DNA from: VRUE01 sp963704545 | Lineage (GTDB): Bacteria; Actinomycetota; Thermoleophilia; Solirubrobacterales; 70-9 | Length of the DNA: 64,000 nt | NCBI GenBank assembly: GCA_963704545.1 | Contig: OY969915.1 | Coordinates: 992,001 to 1,056,000 of the forward strand | Reading direction: 5' to 3' | In this document: in pieces, positions 1 to 6,667 of the stretch | Layout: each line of letters starts with the position of its first letter | How positions within the stretch are numbered: position 1 is the stretch's first letter | Program-made: the position numbers and the translations under genes | Notes under the pieces: model-generated | What the model saw: the letters and a program-made list of their open reading frames with translations, nothing else | What the model was told of the DNA's origin: nothing | Database searches by the model: none

Positions 1-1
1 A

Positions 2-211
2 ACCACGAACGGCCGCTACCGATGGGTGTGCAGCGGGCTTGGCATCGACTGCACACTCGACAGCGAAGGCCTCGAAGTCGCAATTAGCGAACAGGAAGAG
101 ATCGCGGAAGAAACCCCTGTCACGGAATTAGGCGGCAAATTCTTCTGTCCGAACGAAGGAAAGTTAGATTGGTCACTGGTGTGGTTAGATCCGACGTACG
201 TCACCTCATAG
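2..211 (+). CDS. Secreted 200-aa cysteine-rich paralog, C-terminal part (copy 1, cut by window edge)
   Basis: Only the last ~69 codons are inside the window; the reading frame is open from base 2. They align with residues ~133-200 of the full copies at 326-928 and 1173-1775: an NGR motif, the VCSG and IDC cysteines, an EETPVTELGGKFFCPNEG segment and a DPTYVTS end. The codon style is that of the family (GAA and TTA rich: ELGG uses gaa-tta-ggc). Function is unknown; the family is secreted, judging from the signal peptides of the complete copies. It is the first of three tandem copies on this strand and is followed by a strong hairpin. Confidence 0.8.
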   Translation, partial: TTNGRYRWVCSGLGIDCTLDSEGLEVAISEQEEIAEETPVTELGGKFFCPNEGKLDWSLVWLDPTYVTS

Positions 212-229
212 GCCAAGCGGGAAGCTGCA

Positions 230-277
230 CCAGCCCACGCACCGATCCGTGGACACGCGGATCGGTGCGTGGGCTGG
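230..277 (+). terminator. 20-bp perfect hairpin after paralog copy 1
   Basis: Arms 230-249 and 258-277 are perfect reverse complements around an 8-nt loop. It lies 18 nt after the stop of copy 1 and a related hairpin follows copy 2, so it travels with the repeat unit. There is no T-run, so intrinsic termination is plausible but not proven. Confidence 0.6.
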
Positions 278-293
278 CCTTCGGCAAGCAACC

Positions 294-325
294 CCGGCGA
301 ACGCTCGCCGGAAGGGAGATAGACC
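294..325 (+). promoter_or_regulatory. Leader hairpin abutting the ribosome-binding site of paralog copy 2
   Basis: CCGGCGA (294-300) and TCGCCGG (305-311) form a 7-bp hairpin with a 4-nt loop. AAGGGAGAT (312-320) follows immediately as the Shine-Dalgarno sequence for the ATG at 326. The same arrangement precedes copies 3 and 4 with different stem bases. Confidence 0.6.
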
Positions 326-928
326 ATGAGACTCGTCAAGATGTTCACCCTCACCGCGCTCGCGGCGGTGACGACAATGGCATTCGTCGGCGCGATGTCG
401 GCGTCGGCCGGCTCCACGCAGTTCTGCAAAGTCCACACGAGCTTAGTCTGTCCGGCAGGCCAAGCCAGAACCGCGCTTCACGAGGTCCTCGCAGCTGGCA
501 CAGTGGTCACTCTGTTAGGAGTACCCACTATCTTATGCTTAGGCCTGTTAATTGAATCCACTGCCTTAGGGTTAGGGAGCCCCCAGTCGATTCACGATTT
601 ATCTTACTCGTTCACTGGCTGCGGCACTAGCTCCGCGCACAACAACGCCACGGTGACTGTGCTGGAGCTGCCTTTATCCAACCTCTTAAAGACGGGATTA
701 GACGAAGGTGTTCTTACAGCCACGAACGGCCGCATGCGTATCCAGGCCTCCGGCTTCGGTGTCGACTGCATATACGACATGGAAGGCCTTGAATTCGCAG
801 TCGGTGCACAGCACTTCACTGCGGAAGAAACCCCTGTTACCGAATTAGGTGGCAAATTCATCTGCCCGAACGAAGGACAGGTCCACGGGGTACTGGTGGC
901 ATTAGAACCGACGTACGTCGCCTCGTAG
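326..928 (+). CDS. Secreted 200-aa cysteine-rich paralog (copy 2)
   Basis: 200 codons starting at an ATG 5 nt after AAGGGAGAT. Residues 1-28 are a classical signal peptide (MRLVK, hydrophobic core, cleavage after SASA). The mature part has six cysteines (34, 42, 71, 99, 148, 180). Copies 3 and 4 have eight; here positions 108 and 141 are both Ala, which suggests those two Cys pair. I count 13 TTA codons, all after the signal peptide, whose leucines are all CTC. I recognise no known domain; conserved stretches include TGCG, ANLLKTGLDEGV-like and TELGGKF. It is exported and probably disulfide-bonded. The role is unknown. Confidence 0.85.
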   Translation: MRLVKMFTLTALAAVTTMAFVGAMSASAGSTQFCKVHTSLVCPAGQARTALHEVLAAGTVVTLLGVPTILCLGLLIESTALGLGSPQSIHDLSYSFTGCGTSSAHNNATVTVLELPLSNLLKTGLDEGVLTATNGRMRIQASGFGVDCIYDMEGLEFAVGAQHFTAEETPVTELGGKFICPNEGQVHGVLVALEPTYVAS

Positions 929-952
929 GATCCTCTACCCAGCAAATCTACC

Positions 953-988
953 CACGCACCGATCCGTGCACACGCGGATTGGTGCGTG
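953..988 (+). terminator. Hairpin after paralog copy 2
   Basis: Arms 953-966 and 975-988 pair over 14 bp with one G:T. It is a diverged copy of the hairpin at 230-277, in the same position relative to the gene, supporting duplication of gene plus hairpin as a unit. Confidence 0.5.
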
Positions 989-1107
989 TGCGGGCTGGCC
1001 ATCCCGTCAGGTGCAGGGGGAATCCGGGTCCCTCTGGGGCTGGAGCAATCGGCAGGGCAACAAAGCTCGACATCGCACCACCGGAGGCTCAAGATCGCCT
1101 GCGAGAA

Positions 1108-1125
1108 GCCCGCCGTTCGGCGGGC
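1108..1125 (+). terminator. Short GC hairpin upstream of paralog copy 3
   Basis: GCCCGCC/GGCGGGC (7 bp, 4-nt loop) between copies 2 and 3. It could be a second terminator for copy 2 or part of the copy 3 leader. Confidence 0.35.
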
Positions 1126-1139
1126 TCGAGCAAACGATC

Positions 1140-1172
1140 CCGGTGAACGGCTCGCCGGAAGGGAGATAGACC
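1140..1172 (+). promoter_or_regulatory. Leader hairpin abutting the ribosome-binding site of paralog copy 3
   Basis: CCGGTGA (1140-1146) and TCGCCGG (1152-1158) form a 7-bp stem with one G:T pair, followed at once by AAGGGAGAT (1159-1167) and the ATG at 1173. It has the same layout as at 294-325. Confidence 0.6.
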
Positions 1173-1775
1173 ATGAGACTCATCAAGATGTTCACCCTCA
1201 CCGCGCTCGCGGCGGTGGCGACAATGGCATTCGTGGGCGTCACCTCGGCCTCGGCATTTGGCTCCACGCAGCAATGCAAAGTCAATACGAGCTTATTATG
1301 TCCGGCAGGCGAAGCTAGAACCGCTATTCACGAGGTCCTCGCAACGGGCACAGTAGCGAGGCTGTTAGCACTACTCAATATCTTATGCTTAGGCATGTTA
1401 GTTGAATCCACTGCCTTAGGGTTAGCAAACCCCCAATCGATTCACGCTTTATCGATGTCGTTCACGGGCTGCGGCACCGGCTCCGCGCACGACAACTGCA
1501 CGGTGACGGTTCAGGAACTGCCTTTATCTAACCTCTTAAAGACGGGGGTAGACGAAGGAGTACAGACCCACACAAATGGCCGCAAACGCTGGGTGTGCAG
1601 CGGTGGCATCGACTGCGTATTCGACACCGAAGGCTTCGAAACCGCAGTCGGCGCCCAGCACCGCACCGCGGAAGAAACCGAAGCCACGGAATTAGGCGGC
1701 AAATTCTTCTGCCCCAATCAAGGAAAGTTAGACTACTTACTGGTGACGTTAGATCCGACGTACGTCACCTCGTAG
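1173..1775 (+). CDS. Secreted 200-aa cysteine-rich paralog (copy 3)
   Basis: Exactly 200 codons like copies 2 and 4. Signal peptide about 1-28 (MRLIKMFTLTALAAV, SASA). Eight cysteines in the mature part (35, 43, 72, 100, 109, 142, 148, 180). I count 15 TTA codons, none in the signal peptide; several sit at the same alignment positions as in copy 2 (for example the second Leu of SNLLK). The 5' leader and signal-peptide DNA are almost identical to copy 2, while the mature region has diverged more. The function is unknown. High copy number, export and many cysteines suggest a surface or extracellular protein. Confidence 0.85.
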   Translation: MRLIKMFTLTALAAVATMAFVGVTSASAFGSTQQCKVNTSLLCPAGEARTAIHEVLATGTVARLLALLNILCLGMLVESTALGLANPQSIHALSMSFTGCGTGSAHDNCTVTVQELPLSNLLKTGVDEGVQTHTNGRKRWVCSGGIDCVFDTEGFETAVGAQHRTAEETEATELGGKFFCPNQGKLDYLLVTLDPTYVTS

Positions 1776-2128
1776 GCCGAGCGGAAAACGGCGACCCTCT
1801 GGTACCCCCGCTGGGGGGCCGCCGTACCGCTTCAGGGGATCCTCAGCATTCAATTGGCGCGATCATTGCGCCCTTAGGCGCGTGCGCGTTTTGGGCATGC
1901 CGTGGTTTGCAGGCACTTGTGATGCATGAAGCTTCTGGGTCTGAGTACGTTGGAGAAATCGCCTTGATTGGCGGCTGACGAACTGTTATTTCATTGCGCA
2001 CCCCTTGCCAGGCAGAAGGAACCAGCGTAGCTGGGACTCCCGCTCGGTCTTGTGGGTTTTGGACTCACGCTCGGTGCTGAAGCCCTACCGAGCGTGCTTG
2101 CGACAGCAAAGTCGACCCCCTATTTTCG
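1776..2128. other. 353-bp non-coding stretch between paralog copy 3 and metH, with a small repeat and hairpin
   Basis: No convincing gene. The base composition is less GC-rich than its surroundings. It holds a 15-nt near-direct repeat (2034-2048 and 2061-2075, one difference) and a 10-bp hairpin (2066-2075 with 2087-2096) that shares the repeat. Both flanking genes end here (convergent), so the hairpin may act as a terminator. Confidence 0.5.
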
Positions 2129-5100
2129 TCAGCGGGGGGCCGAGGGGTGGAAGTGGGCGGGGCCATCGGCCCCGCCCACTCCGCCGCGCTCGGTGCCGGC
2201 GATCAGCTCGTCGGGGGCCTCATCCTCTGGAATGAAGCCCGACTTCATGCCGAAGTAGACGGCCTGCGGGTGATGGGCGACGATCGCGACCGTCGATTGC
2301 TCGGGCATGACGGCGTAGCCGTCGGAGAGGGTCATCCCGATCTGCTCGAGATCGAGCAGGCGCCAGACCTTCTCGTGCTCGGACTGGTCCGGGCAGGCGG
2401 GGTACCCCCAGGAGTAGCGGCGTCCCTGGTCGAGCGATATGGCGAGATCGCGGCGGACCTCGGAGTGCAGCCACTCGGCCAACCCCTCTGCCGCCTGTAC
2501 GCCGAGGCCATGGACGAAGAGCTGCTCGGCGAACTCGCCCTCTCGCTCGAGGCGCTCGATCAGCTCGGTCACCTCGGGACCGACCGTCACGCCCTGCAGG
2601 GCGACGACGTCGCGTTCGCCGGAGCCGAGCGGGCGGAAGAAGTCCGTCAGGCAGATCCGGTCGTGCTTTGGCTGGCGCGGGAAGACGAGCCGCTCGAGCT
2701 CGCGCTCGGGGTCGCCGGGGTCGAAGACGATCAACTCGTTGCCGTCGGCGGCGGCCGGGAAGTATCCGAGCCTGGCCCGTGGGTGAAGGTAGTCCTGCTC
2801 GCGCCACATGCGCTCGAGGCGGGGCGCGAAGCCCTCCTCGCCGTTCGCGCCCTCGACCAGCTGGCGCCAGGCCTCGCCCTTGACCCCGCGACCGCCCCAG
2901 TGCAGCTTGAAGAGCACGTGGCGGTCGAGGTGGGGGAAGACGTCGTCGAGGTCGATCTCGACCTCGCGCACGCCCCGGAAGGGGGGCTCGGGGACCGGTG
3001 CGTCGGTGCGGGCGGTGGAACGCACGCTGGCGTCGGTGGTGGGCGGTCCGTCGTCGACGCTCGCGGGTTTCTCGCGCAGCTCCCGCGCCTCGGCGCGGAT
3101 CCGGGAGACCAGCGCCTTGCGCGCCGCCTCGTCGACCAGGGCGTCCATCGTGTCGAGACCCTGGAAGGCGTCCTTGCAGTAGAAGACGCCCGGTCCGTAG
3201 ACCTCGTCGGACTCCTTTCCCTGCGGGTAGAGCGTGCGGCGGCCGAAGTCGCGGTTGATCGCCGCGCCCCCGATCAGCACCGGGAAGGCGAGCCCGCGCT
3301 GGTGCAGCTCCTGGACGCAGATCGGCATCTGCTTCGAGGTCGAGACGAGCAGGGCGGAGAGGCCGATCGCGTCGGCCTCGTTCTCGACCGCGGCCTCGAT
3401 GATCGCGTCGACCGGGACCTGCTTGCCGAGGTCGATCACGGTGTAGCCGTTGTTGGTGAGGATCGTGTTGACCAGCGACTTGCCGATGTCGTGGACGTCG
3501 CCGAAGACGGTTGCGATCACCACCTTGCCCTTGGTGTGACCGTCGATCCGGTCGAGATAGTTCTCCAGTTGGGCCACGGCGCGCTTCATCGCTTCGGCCG
3601 ACTGCAGGACGAAGGGCAGGATCAGTTCGCCGGCGCCGAACTTGTCGCCGACCTCCTTCATCGCCGGCAGCAGCACCTCGTTCAGCGTCGGCACGGCGCC
3701 GATCTTCTCGACCGAGCGGTCGATCCACACCTCGACCCCGTCCTTCTTGCGGCGCAGGATGTGCCAGTGCAGGGCCTCCTCGGGCTCCATGCCCTCGGTC
3801 GGGTCGCCCGCCTCCTCGGCGGACTCCTCGCCCTTGGACTCGAAGTGGGCGATGAAGCGCTCCAGCGCGTCCTCACGGCGGTCGAAGACGAGATCGTCGG
3901 TCAGCTCGCGCTCCTCGGTGGAGATCTCCGAGTAGGGGGTGATGTGGTTGGGGTTGACCATCGCCAGGTCGAGCCCGGCCTCGACGCAGTGGTGCAGGAA
4001 GACCGAGTTGAGCACCGCGCGGGCCGGCTGCGAGACGCCGAAGGAGACGTTGGAGACCCCGAGCGAGGTCTTGACGCCGGGCAGCTCGGCCTTGATCCGG
4101 CGGATGCCCTCGATCGTCTCGACCGCGGAGGGCCGCCACTCCGCCTCGCCCGTCGTAAGCGTGAAGGTGAGCGCGTCGAAGATCAGCGCCTCGGGATCGA
4201 GGCCGTGGTCCTCGCAGGCGATGTCGCGGATGCGCTTGGCGACCTCGACCTTGCGCTCGGCGGTCTTCGCCATCCCGACCTCGTCGATCGTCAGCGCGAT
4301 CAGCGCCGCGCCGTGGGCCTTGGCGATAGGCACGACGACGTCGGCCTTGTCGCGGCCGGCCTCGAGGTTGATCGAGTTGACGATCGCCCGCCCGGGGATC
4401 TGCTCCAGCGCTCCCCGGATCACCTCCGGCTCGGTCGAGTCGACCTGGATCGGCGCCGGCTGGGTCAGCGAGATCCGCTTCACCACCGTCGCCATCTGCT
4501 CGTCCTCGTCGGAGCGCTCGGTCAGGGCCACGCAGACGTCGAGCACGTGGGCCCCGCCCTCGACCTGGTCCTCGGCGACCTGGACCAGGCCGTCGTAGTC
4601 GTCGGCGAGCAGCAGTTCCTTCGCTTTGCGCGAGCCTTGCGAGTTGACCCGCTCGCCGACCAGCGTCGGCCGCGGTTCCTGCACCAGCGGGGTGGAGGTC
4701 ATCATCGAGGAGAGCTGGGGGGGGCCCAACGCCGGGCGCTCGCTGGGCACGCGCCCGTTGACCCGCTCGCGGATCGCCGCGACGTGGGCGGGCGTGGTCC
4801 CGCAGCAGCCGCCGACGATGCCGACGCCGTAGCGCTCGACGAATTCGCCGAGGGTGGCGGCGAGCGGCTCGGGCTCTTCGGGGAAGATCGTCTCGCCGTC
4901 GGGCCCCTGCAGCGGCAGGCCGGCGTTGGGAATGCAGTGGACCGGCAACGGGCTGTTCTCGCCGAGGTAGCGGATCGCGTCGCGCATGTCCTCGGGCCCG
5001 GTCGAGCAGTTGAGTCCGATCACGTCGACGTCGAGCGCCGCCAGCGTCGTCAGTACGGCCTGGATGTCGGTGCCGAGCAGCATCTTGCCGCCCTGGGGCA

Positions 5101-5680
5101 GTAGCGAGACGCTGGCCTGGATCGGCAGTCGCCGGCCGGTCGCCGCGAAGGCCTCGCGGGCGCCGAAGATCGCCGCCTTCACCTCGAGGATGTCCTGCGC
5201 GGTCTCGACGATGATCAGGTCGGCGCCGCCTTCGACCAGGCCCTGCGCCTGCTCGGCGAAGACCTCGACCAGGCGGCCGAAGGAGATGTCGCCGAGGGTC
5301 GGGTCGGTGGAGGCCGGGAGGAACCCGGTCGGCCCGATCGAGCCGGCGACGAAGCGATCCGGCCCGGCTGCCTTGCGGGCGATCTCCGCCGCCTTGACGT
5401 TGATCTCCACCGTGTGCTCGCCCAAGCCCCACTCTTCGAGCTTCAGCCGCGAGCCCTGGAAGGTGTCGGTCTCGACCACCTCGGCGCCGGCCTCGAGCAT
5501 CGAGGCGTGCACGCCCTCGATCACGTCTGGCCGGTTCAGCACCAGCGCCTCGTGGCACTTGCCCTCCAGCCCGCCGTAATCCTCCTGGGTCAGCTCGAAC
5601 TGCTCCAGGGTCGCACCCATGCCGCCGTCGAAGACGACGACGCGCTCGCGCGTAGCGGCTATGAAGTCACGCTCAGCCAT
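2129..5680 (-). CDS. metH: Cobalamin-dependent methionine synthase
   Basis: 1183 residues, the normal length for MetH. It transfers a methyl group from 5-methyltetrahydrofolate to homocysteine through bound cobalamin. Domains in order: homocysteine-binding barrel (~1-310) with zinc ligands in NCST (~222) and GGCCGTT (~292-293); pterin-binding barrel from ~340 (GERVNSQGSRK); B12 cap and Rossmann domain with DVHDIGK (~730), whose His is the lower cobalt ligand; AdoMet-binding activation domain at the C-terminus (GYPACPDQSE, ~1090). The last ~20 residues are Gly/Ala/His-rich and encoded by a perfect hairpin. The ATG at 5680 has a TAGCCT hexamer 9 nt upstream. Confidence 0.97.
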   Translation of the reverse strand: MAERDFIAATRERVVVFDGGMGATLEQFELTQEDYGGLEGKCHEALVLNRPDVIEGVHASMLEAGAEVVETDTFQGSRLKLEEWGLGEHTVEINVKAAEIARKAAGPDRFVAGSIGPTGFLPASTDPTLGDISFGRLVEVFAEQAQGLVEGGADLIIVETAQDILEVKAAIFGAREAFAATGRRLPIQASVSLLPQGGKMLLGTDIQAVLTTLAALDVDVIGLNCSTGPEDMRDAIRYLGENSPLPVHCIPNAGLPLQGPDGETIFPEEPEPLAATLGEFVERYGVGIVGGCCGTTPAHVAAIRERVNGRVPSERPALGPPQLSSMMTSTPLVQEPRPTLVGERVNSQGSRKAKELLLADDYDGLVQVAEDQVEGGAHVLDVCVALTERSDEDEQMATVVKRISLTQPAPIQVDSTEPEVIRGALEQIPGRAIVNSINLEAGRDKADVVVPIAKAHGAALIALTIDEVGMAKTAERKVEVAKRIRDIACEDHGLDPEALIFDALTFTLTTGEAEWRPSAVETIEGIRRIKAELPGVKTSLGVSNVSFGVSQPARAVLNSVFLHHCVEAGLDLAMVNPNHITPYSEISTEERELTDDLVFDRREDALERFIAHFESKGEESAEEAGDPTEGMEPEEALHWHILRRKKDGVEVWIDRSVEKIGAVPTLNEVLLPAMKEVGDKFGAGELILPFVLQSAEAMKRAVAQLENYLDRIDGHTKGKVVIATVFGDVHDIGKSLVNTILTNNGYTVIDLGKQVPVDAIIEAAVENEADAIGLSALLVSTSKQMPICVQELHQRGLAFPVLIGGAAINRDFGRRTLYPQGKESDEVYGPGVFYCKDAFQGLDTMDALVDEAARKALVSRIRAEARELREKPASVDDGPPTTDASVRSTARTDAPVPEPPFRGVREVEIDLDDVFPHLDRHVLFKLHWGGRGVKGEAWRQLVEGANGEEGFAPRLERMWREQDYLHPRARLGYFPAAADGNELIVFDPGDPERELERLVFPRQPKHDRICLTDFFRPLGSGERDVVALQGVTVGPEVTELIERLEREGEFAEQLFVHGLGVQAAEGLAEWLHSEVRRDLAISLDQGRRYSWGYPACPDQSEHEKVWRLLDLEQIGMTLSDGYAVMPEQSTVAIVAHHPQAVYFGMKSGFIPEDEAPDELIAGTERGGVGGADGPAHFHPSAPR
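2152..2180. terminator. 13-bp hairpin inside the 3' end of metH
   Basis: Arms 2152-2164 and 2168-2180 are perfect complements with a 3-nt loop. It lies within the last codons of metH, so the protein tail is a by-product of the hairpin. It probably acts as a terminator or mRNA 3' stabiliser. Confidence 0.5.
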
Positions 5681-5689
5681 GGTCCCAAG

Positions 5690-5695
5690 AGGCTA
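5690..5695 (-). promoter_or_regulatory. Candidate -10 hexamer for metH
   Basis: TAGCCT on the minus strand, 9 nt before the ATG at 5680, fitting the short-leader pattern in this window. No cobalamin riboswitch seen in the short upstream gap. Confidence 0.4.
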
Positions 5696-5746
5696 CCGGG
5701 GAAGCCGAAATTCCCTTGCAGCGTCAGATGAGGACTGCTGGGAACA

Positions 5747-5776
5747 GTGCTGCCGCCCCTTGCGGGGCGGCAGCAC
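5747..5776 (-). terminator. 13-bp perfect hairpin downstream of paralog copy 4
   Basis: Arms 5747-5759 and 5764-5776, loop TTGC. It lies between the end of copy 4 (5820) and the metH start, in terminator position. No T-run. Confidence 0.55.
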
Positions 5777-5819
5777 CGCCGTAGCTCGTTGCTCTTCGAA
5801 AGGCGTTGCTTAGAGACGC

Positions 5820-6422
5820 CTATCCGAGAGCATAGGTGTCCGTTAACGTTTCGAATAACCCGTCGATCAGCCCTTCATCGGGGCAGAGGAATTTGCCGCC
5901 TAATTCGGTAACGGGGGTACTTTCAGCGGTGAGGTGCTGGCCTCCAACCGTGAATTCCATGCCTTCGCCGTCATACAGACAGTCAATGCCTATATTGGCG
6001 CACACGGTTCGCAATTGGCCGCTTGTAAATGCCAGCACACCTTCGTCTAACCCCGTCTTTAAGAGGTTGGCTAAAGGCTGTTCCGGAACGGTCACCGTGC
6101 AGTTGTTGTGCGCGGAAGTGGAGCCACAGCCCGTGAACGGGAAGGATGTAGTGTGAATGGACTGGGGGCTGCCTAACCCTAAGGGGGTGGCTTCGATTAA
6201 GATGCCTAAGCATAAGACGTTGGTGGCTCCTAACAGTTTTCCAATTGTGCCGGATGCGAGGACCATATGATGCGAGGTGACTGCGTTACCTGCTCCGCAG
6301 GTTAAGCCCGTGTGGGCTTTGCAGAGCTGAGTGTTGGTGGCCGACGCCGACGTGGCGCCGACGAATGCCATCGCGGCCATAGCCGCAACCGCGGCGAGGC
6401 CGAACGTCTTGACGAGTCTCAC
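5820..6422 (-). CDS. Secreted 200-aa cysteine-rich paralog (copy 4)
   Basis: Start chosen as the GTG at 6422 because AAGGGAGAT lies 5-6 nt upstream and it gives exactly 200 codons, as in copies 2 and 3; the longer open frame upstream would add ~68 residues with no signal peptide. Signal peptide 1-28 (VRLVKTFGLAAVAAM, SASA). Eight cysteines (34, 42, 71, 99, 108, 141, 148, 180). About 12 TTA codons, all in the mature region. It is on the opposite strand from copies 1-3, on the other side of metH, and is the most diverged copy. Function unknown. Confidence 0.85.
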   Translation of the reverse strand: MRLVKTFGLAAVAAMAAMAFVGATSASATNTQLCKAHTGLTCGAGNAVTSHHMVLASGTIGKLLGATNVLCLGILIEATPLGLGSPQSIHTTSFPFTGCGSTSAHNNCTVTVPEQPLANLLKTGLDEGVLAFTSGQLRTVCANIGIDCLYDGEGMEFTVGGQHLTAESTPVTELGGKFLCPDEGLIDGLFETLTDTYALG

Positions 6423-6427
6423 TTTTG

Positions 6428-6456
6428 ATCTCCCTTCTCGGCAGTTTTCCGCCGAG
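6428..6456 (-). promoter_or_regulatory. Leader hairpin and ribosome-binding site of paralog copy 4
   Basis: On the minus strand CTCGGC/GCCGAG (6451-6456 with 6437-6442, 8-nt loop) is followed directly by AAGGGAGAT (6436-6428). The stem bases differ from those of copies 2 and 3, but hairpin, Shine-Dalgarno sequence and spacing are kept. Confidence 0.6.
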
Positions 6457-6667
6457 CTCGATGTCGAACGGCAGATAGTTATCCGCTGCCAAGGGTCAGT
6501 CAAGAAAATTCGCCACAGTCGAGGCCGAAGTTGCGATAGGGCTTCCGGCGAATTCGATTTGCCTGTAAACGGCGACAAGTCAATCCTGCGCGTTCGCGCA
6601 TTTGTGCATCGCACAGATACGTGCAACCGCGCTATGCGGCTGCCAGCACCTGGTTAAGGCTCTGATC

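Noticed and set aside
565..580. Telomere-like TTAGGG repeats
   Set aside because: They are in-frame codons (Leu-Gly) of the TTA-rich paralogs, seen as isolated pairs only.
2147..5104. 985-codon open frame on the + strand opposite metH
   Set aside because: GC-rich codon shadow: metH on the other strand has full domain structure, and this translation is low-complexity Asp/Arg/Val/Leu with no motif.
5747..5776. Antisense or small RNA gene from the strong hairpins
   Set aside because: A hairpin alone after a gene end is explained by termination; no promoter hexamer points into it.
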